A stretch of DNA of 10,824 nucleotides, taken from NCBI GenBank assembly GCA_049965975.1, contig JBMFVN010000023.1, positions 1 through 10,824 on the forward strand, read 5' to 3'. The translations under genes were made by a program, and so were the position numbers. Within the stretch, counting starts at the first letter, position 1; every line of letters begins with the position of its first letter. Positions 6,334-10,824 of this stretch are shown here, piece by piece. Origin of the DNA: JAGDXZ01 sp049965975 (lineage in GTDB: Archaea; Micrarchaeota; Micrarchaeia; Micrarchaeales; CABMGC01). Below the pieces are notes generated by a model. The model saw nothing but the letters and a program-made list of their open reading frames with translations, had not been told where the DNA came from and ran no database searches.

Positions 6334-7275
6334 ATGGCAGTATCTGCTTACAGTATTGACCAAGCCGCACTTGAGTTTGCCTACAAGTATCCTTTCTCAA
6401 ACGAGGCAAGGGAGCTTGTAAAGCAACTTGGAATAAAGCAATACGACGAGAAATTCGCTACGGCAGGATTGCTAAGAGTGAACGAGGACCTTGAAAAGCC
6501 CAAAGTCGACTTCACGCCTACAAGCTACCACGAGCTCATGCTCACTTATTTGCTTAGCTATGTATATGCCCGCATGCTTGTCAGCGCGACTGCAAACATG
6601 TACATTGTCAAGAAGTTTGCAGCGGCAGAGGCAGACAGGGCTTCGAGCGCTCTATCGATAGACTCTTTGGAAAACGCAGTTAGGCTTGCAAATGAGCTGA
6701 ATGTGAAGCTAAGCCTTGTAGACTCGAGCGCAACAATCGATGTTTTCGAATTCCTAAAAATTGCAGAAGGCGCAGAGGGGCTCAAGCTCATAGAAATGGG
6801 TCTGAGCAAAGGTATGATTGAACTAAGCAAGGAGCAGATTCTTCTGCTTGTAAGGAGCGCTATAGAGGCTGCTGTTCTTAGAGGCTTGCCTATACCAAAA
6901 GCAGAATTGCCTGCGCAGATAATTGAGCAAGCTAAGCAAATAAAGCTGCCCGAAGTGCGTATTTCTGGAGCTCAGGCTTCTAGCTCCTATGCTTGGATAG
7001 AGAAGCTTCTTCAAACGCCAATCCCCGATGTTAGGCACAGGTCAGTCAACCTTATACTTGCCCCATATTTGACAAATGTGAAAGGTCTTGACCCTGACTC
7101 TGCAGCAAACATAATAATAGACTACATAGAGAAGTGCAAGCAGTTGAATCCGAACACAAGGGTCAACGACGCTTATATAAGATATCAGTGCAAGTATGCC
7201 AAAAGCCACGGCCTAAGGCCGCTTTCGCTTTCAAGGGCCAAGGAGCTTTTCAAAGGAATTCTCGACCTTTCATAG
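6334..7275 (+). CDS. priL: PriL-like DNA primase subunit with PriX-like C-terminus
   Basis: A 313-residue protein that I read as the non-catalytic partner of PriS. The N-terminal part has PriL features: ALEFAYKYPFSNEARELV (residues 12-29), then SYVYARMLVSATANMYIVKKFAAAEADRA (75-103), matching the helical PriL domain that docks on PriS. The C-terminal part (220-313) has IPDVRHRSVNLILAPYL-T-N-V and a run of short helices, which I associate with the PriX type of accessory primase domain. Ordinary PriL carries an Fe-S cluster held by four cysteines. This protein has only two cysteines in total (C268 and C286), so the cluster should be absent. The ATG at 6334 is preferred over the TTG at 6319. A T-rich stretch (6308-6317) may act as its promoter. 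It is convergent with the 85-residue gene, six bases away. Confidence 0.75.
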   Translation: MAVSAYSIDQAALEFAYKYPFSNEARELVKQLGIKQYDEKFATAGLLRVNEDLEKPKVDFTPTSYHELMLTYLLSYVYARMLVSATANMYIVKKFAAAEADRASSALSIDSLENAVRLANELNVKLSLVDSSATIDVFEFLKIAEGAEGLKLIEMGLSKGMIELSKEQILLLVRSAIEAAVLRGLPIPKAELPAQIIEQAKQIKLPEVRISGAQASSSYAWIEKLLQTPIPDVRHRSVNLILAPYLTNVKGLDPDSAANIIIDYIEKCKQLNPNTRVNDAYIRYQCKYAKSHGLRPLSLSRAKELFKGILDLS

Positions 7276-7281
7276 ATGTGT

Positions 7282-7539
7282 TTACACTTTGAAGTCCTCG
7301 GCCATTTTGCCCTTAGGGAAAGCTCTGCCTACCGGAGATTCTACAGGCAGGCCAGTCTCGTCTGCTATTCTCACTAGGTCAGAAGCGGAGACAAGCTTAT
7401 CAGTATGAAGCGTGATGTATTCGAAAGATCCGTATTTCTTCTTTATTACCTTGAAAGTGACCCTCTGCCAAATGCCGCTTATGTTTACCCTTTCCTCGAT
7501 ATACCCTTTTTCAATTATCAGGTCTGCTATGTTTTGCAT
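7282..7539 (-). CDS. Hypothetical protein of 85 residues
   Basis: I do not recognise this small protein. It is acidic-basic mixed with alternating strand-like stretches: IWQRVTFKVIKKKYGSFEYITLHTDKL looks like a beta hairpin (residues 23-49), followed by a helix (SASDLVRIADETGL) and a conserved-looking PVGRAFPKGK loop. There is no signal peptide, membrane segment or cysteine. Its ATG overlaps the stop of the upstream coiled-coil gene by one base (TAATG), so translation is probably coupled and the two products may work together. It ends six bases from the convergent PriL-like gene. Confidence 0.65.
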   Translation of the reverse strand: MQNIADLIIEKGYIEERVNISGIWQRVTFKVIKKKYGSFEYITLHTDKLVSASDLVRIADETGLPVESPVGRAFPKGKMAEDFKV

Positions 7540-8651
7540 TATAGCGCCGCCTTTCTTGCAGCACTTTGTATTTCAGCAATTAGCTTTTTAGCGATTTTGG
7601 AGCCATCGTTCTTGTAGACTTCCATAATTGCATTTTGCAAGCTTTCTTTAAGCTCAGTGCCATCCTGTCTTTCAAGTTGCAAACTCTTTCCCTCTAATAG
7701 CTCTTCTAGGCCTTTCCTTTGCAAGTACCCATTTACCAGACTTCCGCTTAGCGTACTTATTTCCTTTGACACAGAATCGCGTCTGCCTGAGAATGCGCTT
7801 ATGCCATAGACCTTTAAATACAGCCAAACGAAATCCCATATCGGAGTTGAGGCTATGCTATTATATCTTTTTTCGCTTTCAAGCTTTTCCCTTGCCTTGT
7901 TAAGAAAATGTGCCCATTCGCTCTCTCTTTCATATATGCTTGCAAAGAAAACAGTATGTTCAGCAATTAGGAACCGTTTGTCAAGGCTTATTCCAGTAAT
8001 CTGGCCGAGCGAATCTGCAAACGATACTGTGTTGTCAATTTTTTGAAGCAGTGGATCCGGTTCGTGTTTCTGAATAGCGCCTGCTACTCCCCTTTTTATT
8101 CTTACAAGTGCCTCGCGTATGCCTGCTTGTTCATCATACTTTTTGTTTAGCTTGCGGTTCAACTGTGCAGCAATGTCCAGCGCTTCATCGTATGCGCTTT
8201 CTATGTCTTTTCCCTCTTCAGCAATTTTTTCCAAGTCGTTTTGTTTAAGCAAGTTCTGCAGCTCTTCGTATCTTTTCTGTATCTCCTCAATTACCTGCAC
8301 AAGATTTGGAAGATAGCTTGCCTTTTTTATCTCTTCAAGCTGGGCATTTGCCTTGTCTATGAGCGTCTGCGAATCCTGTTTCATGTACTTCTCAAATAGA
8401 ATATCGCCAAGTTGTTTTGATTTGAGATAAGTCATTCCAAGCTTTCTGCCCTTTCGCTTGCTTACCCAAGAATAGTAGAAGTTCACTTTTTCAAAGCTTA
8501 TAGGGTCTAGAAAGTCTTCCCAACGTTCATCAAAAAAGAAAAAGCTGCTTACGTTTTTAATGGCTGACGCTATGCCCTGCTCCAGTGACAGAGCGCCCTG
8601 TTCCAGAAACATTATGCCCTGCTCTATGTTCGCCTTTCTGTTTTTAAGCAT
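7539..8651 (-). CDS. Hypothetical helical / coiled-coil protein
   Basis: I do not recognise this 370-residue protein. It is almost wholly helical and rich in Lys, Glu and Leu. Residues 9-29 hold three exact 7-residue repeats, (N/F/S)(I/L)EQG.., followed by SFFFFDERWEDFLDP. Residues 95-175 have heptad-like spacing of hydrophobics (VIEEIQKRYEELQNLLKQNDLEKI) that fits a coiled coil. A second hydrophobic-aromatic patch (TPIWDFVWLYLKVYG, about 269-283) is too polar for a sure membrane segment. The C-terminal 70 residues are again charged helix. The start at 8651 is chosen because ATATAAAA lies about 27 bases upstream and the possible extension to 8747 is AT-driven Lys/Asn/Tyr sequence. It is coupled to the 85-residue gene downstream (TAATG). 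It is divergent from nuoA. Confidence 0.65.
   Translation of the reverse strand: MLKNRKANIEQGIMFLEQGALSLEQGIASAIKNVSSFFFFDERWEDFLDPISFEKVNFYYSWVSKRKGRKLGMTYLKSKQLGDILFEKYMKQDSQTLIDKANAQLEEIKKASYLPNLVQVIEEIQKRYEELQNLLKQNDLEKIAEEGKDIESAYDEALDIAAQLNRKLNKKYDEQAGIREALVRIKRGVAGAIQKHEPDPLLQKIDNTVSFADSLGQITGISLDKRFLIAEHTVFFASIYERESEWAHFLNKAREKLESEKRYNSIASTPIWDFVWLYLKVYGISAFSGRRDSVSKEISTLSGSLVNGYLQRKGLEELLEGKSLQLERQDGTELKESLQNAIMEVYKNDGSKIAKKLIAEIQSAARKAAL
8571..8633 (-). repeat. Three tandem 21-base repeats inside the coiled-coil gene
   Basis: Three units begin at 8571, 8592 and 8613. Each holds a CCCTG(C/T)TC core at 8575, 8596 and 8617, exactly 21 bases apart. Units 1 and 3 share their first 12 bases and are the closest pair. 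On the coding strand they give three in-frame copies of x(I/L)EQGxx near the N-terminus, so the repeat preserves the reading frame. Confidence 0.75.
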
Positions 8652-8674
8652 GACACTCTTTTTATTTTCCTGAT

Positions 8675-8682
8675 TTTTATAT
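8675..8682 (-). promoter_or_regulatory. TATA box of the coiled-coil gene
   Basis: On the minus strand ATATAAAA is centred about 27 bases before the ATG at 8651. This is the best leaderless promoter in the window, and it helps to choose 8651 over the earlier ATG at 8747. Confidence 0.5.
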
Positions 8683-8733
8683 TTTGCCTTATTTTTCAGA
8701 GTGTAAATTTTAGCCAGTTGCATAAGCCAGTAA

Positions 8734-8742
8734 CAATATTTT
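8734..8742 (+). promoter_or_regulatory. TATA-like box of the nuo operon
   Basis: AATATTTTA lies about 28 bases before the nuoA ATG at 8767, so the operon mRNA would start at or near the first codon. A second AT-rich match (CTATAAAATA, from about 8755) is too close to the ATG to serve unless the mRNA starts inside nuoA. Inferred from spacing. Confidence 0.35.
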
Positions 8743-8766
8743 AACATTTGTGTTCTATAAAATAAT

Positions 8767-9114
8767 ATGGAGCCTTATTTGGAAGTTCTAGTTTTTGCTC
8801 TTGTGTCGCTTGCAGTACCAGGCGCAATGCTTGCGTTCTCATGGCTTGTAAGGCCAAAGCCCGGCACAAACGAGGTTCAGGCAGAAAGCTATGAAAGCGC
8901 AGAGCAAACAGTTGGCGGGCACGTCAGCGTAATGGAAGAGTATATGCCATATTTCAGCGTTTTTCTCATGTTCGAAGTGGTTCTGATAGCGGTGCTTCTT
9001 TGGGCCGCTGTTGCAAGGAGCATTTTGCCGCTTTCTGGATTTTTTGTTGCTGTTTTGCCTATTGCCGCGCTTTTTGCAAGCTGGATAGCCCTCGGCATGG
9101 CTCACAGGAGATGA
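8767..9114 (+). CDS. nuoA: Complex I subunit NuoA (divergent)
   Basis: First gene of a complex I (NADH dehydrogenase-type) operon. The 115-residue product should be a membrane subunit near the quinone-binding cavity. Three hydrophobic segments fit NuoA topology: residues 6-28, 62-84 and 87-111. The first ends in WLVRPKPG, and the loop after it is where the family's Y-E-C-G motif is found; here it is YESA (42-45), so the conserved loop cysteine is Ser. The FDVE...PWA block in the second segment reads FEVVLIAVLLWA (69-80), with Asp to Glu, Glu to Val and Pro to Leu changes. Identification rests on topology and on being followed by nuoB, nuoC and nuoD, so sequence support alone is moderate. Its stop is two bases before a 16-codon ORF. 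Confidence 0.8.
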   Translation: MEPYLEVLVFALVSLAVPGAMLAFSWLVRPKPGTNEVQAESYESAEQTVGGHVSVMEEYMPYFSVFLMFEVVLIAVLLWAAVARSILPLSGFFVAVLPIAALFASWIALGMAHRR

Positions 9115-9115
9115 C

Positions 9116-9166
9116 ATGGAATCAGAATTGGAAAAGCTAACGCAGAGAACGCGGAGCAGGAAATGA
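9116..9166 (+). CDS. Possible 16-codon ORF between nuoA and nuoB
   Basis: From the ATG at 9116 this frame gives MESELEKLTQRTRSRK and stops at TGA 9164-9166. The stop overlaps the nuoB ATG (ATGA). AGGAG lies five bases before the start, a better ribosome-binding site than most in the window. It may be a translated coupling peptide for nuoB, or a remnant. No homologue is known to me and coding is unproven. Confidence 0.3.
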   Translation: MESELEKLTQRTRSRK

Positions 9167-9681
9167 GCGAGCTTGTGGCTGCTTCGCTAAAGAAGCACAC
9201 AGTCAAGCCTAACGTTCTTTTTGCAAAGCTGTCAGAGCTTACAGAGGCTGCTAGCAAAGGCATTATAAAATGGTCACGGAAGAACAGCGTGTGGCCTTCT
9301 CTGTTTGGCATTGCATGCTGCGCAATGGAACTCATGGATTTCGGCTCTGCAAGGATAGACGCTGAGCGCGGAAGCTACTTGCTTTTCAGATCGACGCCAA
9401 GGCAGAGCGACGTTATGATTGTAGCCGGCTGGGTTACAAAATCGATGGTACCAGAAATAAAGAGAATGTACGAGCAGATGCTCAAGCCAAAGTACGTTGT
9501 TGCTTTCGGCGAATGCGCCGTTTCTGGCGGTCCTTGGTTCGAGAGCTACAACATTGTAAGGGGCATAGACCAGGTGTTGCCTGTTGATGTCTATGTAGCT
9601 GGCTGCCCTCCAAAGCCAGAGAACCTGTTCAGCGCATTGCTAAAGCTTCAAAAGAAGATAGGCGGTAGCATTGAAGGTTGA
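9163..9681 (+). CDS. nuoB: Complex I subunit NuoB (N2 cluster subunit)
   Basis: A 172-residue peripheral-arm subunit that carries the terminal [4Fe-4S] cluster N2, the electron donor to quinone. All four expected ligand positions are present: C52 and C53 in GIACCAMEL, C118 in GECAVSGG and C148 in GCPPKPE. Other conserved blocks are FRSTPRQSDVMIVAGWVT (75-92), the SGGPWFESYNIVRGIDQVLPVDVYV run (121-145) and LKLQKKIGG near the end. Residues 1-36 precede the conserved core and are weakly conserved in the family. The start is the ATG at 9163, with GGAG six bases upstream; no earlier start exists in this frame after the nuoA stop. The nuoC start overlaps its last 11 bases, so the pair should be translationally coupled. 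Confidence 0.97.
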   Translation: MSELVAASLKKHTVKPNVLFAKLSELTEAASKGIIKWSRKNSVWPSLFGIACCAMELMDFGSARIDAERGSYLLFRSTPRQSDVMIVAGWVTKSMVPEIKRMYEQMLKPKYVVAFGECAVSGGPWFESYNIVRGIDQVLPVDVYVAGCPPKPENLFSALLKLQKKIGGSIEG

Positions 9682-10042
9682 AAGAAACGCGCTAATAAGC
9701 GAGCTTTCAAAGCTCAAGGCTTCTGGCTACACATATTTGGTCAAGATAACTGCTGTTGACTATGTAAGCACGATCAGTGTTCTTTACTTCCTGAGAAATC
9801 TGTCGAGCAACACAGATGAGATATTAGAGGTTGTGCTTGATCCAAGCGACGCGCATGTGCCAAGCGTTACTAGCATTTACAAGGCTGCCGATTGGTACGA
9901 GCGTGAGCTTTACGAAATGTTTGGGGTTGAAATAAAAGGCAGGCACGTTGAAAGGTTGCTGCTGAAGAAATGGAATGGAAAGGGTGCTCCACTGCGCAAG
10001 AATTTCGAGTGGGGCAAGCCCTACGAAACAAAAGAGGTCTAA
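9671..10042 (+). CDS. nuoC: Complex I subunit NuoC (30 kDa type)
   Basis: A 123-residue peripheral-arm subunit. The signature is the block VPSVTSIYKAADWYERELYEMFGVEIKGRH (residues 63-92), followed by LRKNFEWGKPY (108-118), which match the family's P-x-V-x-x-x-Y-x-x-A-x-W-x-E-R-E-x-Y-(D/E)-M-F-G-(I/V) pattern and the closing P-L-R-K-x-F. The usual NuoC is 150-220 residues, so this one is short at the N-terminus. The start must be the TTG at 9671, because an in-frame stop lies at 9659 and the next start-type codon in frame comes only about 66 bases later. GGCGGT lies four bases upstream as a ribosome-binding site. It overlaps nuoB by 11 bases. Its stop TAA (10040-10042) is in the same frame as nuoD, which begins nine bases later. 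Confidence 0.93.
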   Translation: MKVERNALISELSKLKASGYTYLVKITAVDYVSTISVLYFLRNLSSNTDEILEVVLDPSDAHVPSVTSIYKAADWYERELYEMFGVEIKGRHVERLLLKKWNGKGAPLRKNFEWGKPYETKEV

Positions 10043-10051
10043 GGCGATGCT

Positions 10052-10824
10052 TTGGTAACAAGGATAAACATAGGCCCCGTTCATCCGAGCACGCACGGCG
10101 TTCTAAGATTGGTCGTTGACTTGGATGGCGACACAATAGTTAACGTCGACCCTAACGTAGGCTTTACCCACAGGGGAGTAGAGAAGCTTGTAGAGAACAG
10201 AAGCTATATGCAAAACCTGCCTTACATGGAAAAACAGGATTATGTGGCATCAGAAGCATATGACGATGCCTACGTCGCCGCTGTCGAGTCTGCGCTCGGA
10301 ATAGAAGTAAAAGAGCGCGCCCAGTACATTCGCGTTATACTTCTCGAGCTTCAAAGGATTGCAAGCCATTTGCTGTGGCTTGGCACAGCTCTTAACGACC
10401 TTGGGCAATTCTTCACAATGTTCATGTGGACTTTCAAAGACAGGGACAAGATTCTGAGCCTTCTTGAGGAGCAGGCCGGCGCAAGGATGTTTTACGTGAA
10501 CATGAGACCTGGCGGCCTTCTGCGTGACTTGCCGAAGGACTTCGAAGAGCACACACTTGAGGTCCTAAGCTACATGGAAAAGAGGATAAAGTTCTATGAA
10601 GATTACCTTGAGAAAAACGACGTGTTCATAGAGAGGACAAAGGGGATTGGCGTGCTTTCCGCGCAAGACGCCATAGAATACGGGGTGACTGGGCCGGTGC
10701 TAAGGGCGTCCGGCGTAAACTTCGACATCAGGAAAAACAGGCCTTATTACAAGTACGCAGAGCTCGGCATAAAGCCGCAGGCGCTTACTGGCGGCGATTG
10801 CTTTGCAAGGTACAAAGTCAGGAT
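10052..10824 (+). CDS. nuoD: Complex I subunit NuoD (49 kDa type), 3' end outside window
   Basis: The subunit that with NuoB forms the quinone pocket. 257 codons are visible; the family is about 380-400 residues. Conserved blocks include GPVHPSTHGVLRL (residues 8-20, with the quinone-pocket histidines), VGFTHRGVEKL (36-46), NLPYMEKQDYV (54-64; the family usually has D-R-L-D-Y), ERAQYIRVILLELQRIASHLLWLG, RPGGLLRDLP, GVTGPVLRASGVNFDIRKNRPYYKY and GGDCFARYKVR at the edge. The start must be the TTG at 10052: the frame is closed by the nuoC stop at 10040, and the ATG at 10047 is in another frame and stops after three codons. GGCGAT three bases upstream and GAGGT at 10034 are the nearest ribosome-binding sequences. 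No nuoE, F or G gene is seen before it. Confidence 0.95.
   Translation, partial: MVTRINIGPVHPSTHGVLRLVVDLDGDTIVNVDPNVGFTHRGVEKLVENRSYMQNLPYMEKQDYVASEAYDDAYVAAVESALGIEVKERAQYIRVILLELQRIASHLLWLGTALNDLGQFFTMFMWTFKDRDKILSLLEEQAGARMFYVNMRPGGLLRDLPKDFEEHTLEVLSYMEKRIKFYEDYLEKNDVFIERTKGIGVLSAQDAIEYGVTGPVLRASGVNFDIRKNRPYYKYAELGIKPQALTGGDCFARYKVR

Noticed and set aside
8571..8633. Short CRISPR-like array
   Set aside because: Units are adjacent without spacers, 21 bases long, imperfect and in frame within a gene; they are coding tandem repeats.
8652..8747. 32-residue N-terminal extension of the coiled-coil protein
   Set aside because: It contains the likely TATA box and is Lys/Asn/Tyr-rich AT sequence; the ATG at 8651 has the right spacing from that box.
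1..10824. Insertion sequences, integrase or phage genes, tRNA or rRNA genes, CRISPR arrays
   Set aside because: I found no transposase, recombinase or terminal repeats and no RNA gene motifs; the window looks like core chromosome.

Overview
The window reads as a compact archaeal chromosome segment. Four genes or gene types are archaeal or archaeal/eukaryotic in style: ribosomal protein L15e, the two-subunit DNA primase (PriS and a PriL-like protein), a Pcc1-type KEOPS subunit and a Pth2-type peptidyl-tRNA hydrolase. An archaeal A24 prepilin/preflagellin peptidase and a COG1395-type helix-turn-helix regulator agree with this. Several start codons lie about 26 bases downstream of a TATA-like box, the spacing expected of leaderless archaeal mRNAs. 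Gaps are short and many starts are TTG or overlap the previous stop. The mix of a small, tightly packed genome style with superoxide dismutase and a complex I operon would fit an aerobic or microaerobic lineage such as Micrarchaeota-like DPANN or a Thermoplasmata relative, but this placement is an inference.

Layout. Positions 1-470 (minus) hold the N-terminal three quarters of an Fe/Mn superoxide dismutase, cut by the left edge. An HTH regulator (594-1466, plus) converges on an A24 membrane peptidase (1488-2345, minus). The 224-base gap 2346-2569 contains a perfect palindromic TATA element and then a segment that folds on paper into a three-way junction RNA (2419-2510), just upstream of a small winged-helix regulator (2570-2890). 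A branched-chain aminotransferase (2921-3823) follows, ending on a T-run and converging on pth2 (3864-4235, minus).

The block 4274-7275 (plus) is an information-processing cluster: PriS, L15e, Pcc1-like protein and a PriL-like primase subunit. Both primase subunits are atypical. PriS has lost one of the four zinc ligands expected at its knuckle. The PriL-like protein has only two cysteines, too few for the Fe-S cluster of ordinary PriL, and its C-terminus looks more like the cluster-free PriX type.

The minus-strand pair 8651-7282 encodes an unrecognised helical/coiled-coil protein with three exact 7-residue repeats near its N-terminus, translationally coupled (TAATG) to an unrecognised 85-residue protein. 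From 8767 to the right edge runs the start of a complex I operon (nuoA, nuoB, nuoC, nuoD). Its NuoA is divergent, a 16-codon ORF sits between nuoA and nuoB, nuoC and nuoD start with TTG, and nuoD lies in the same frame as nuoC behind a single stop codon. The window ends inside nuoD.
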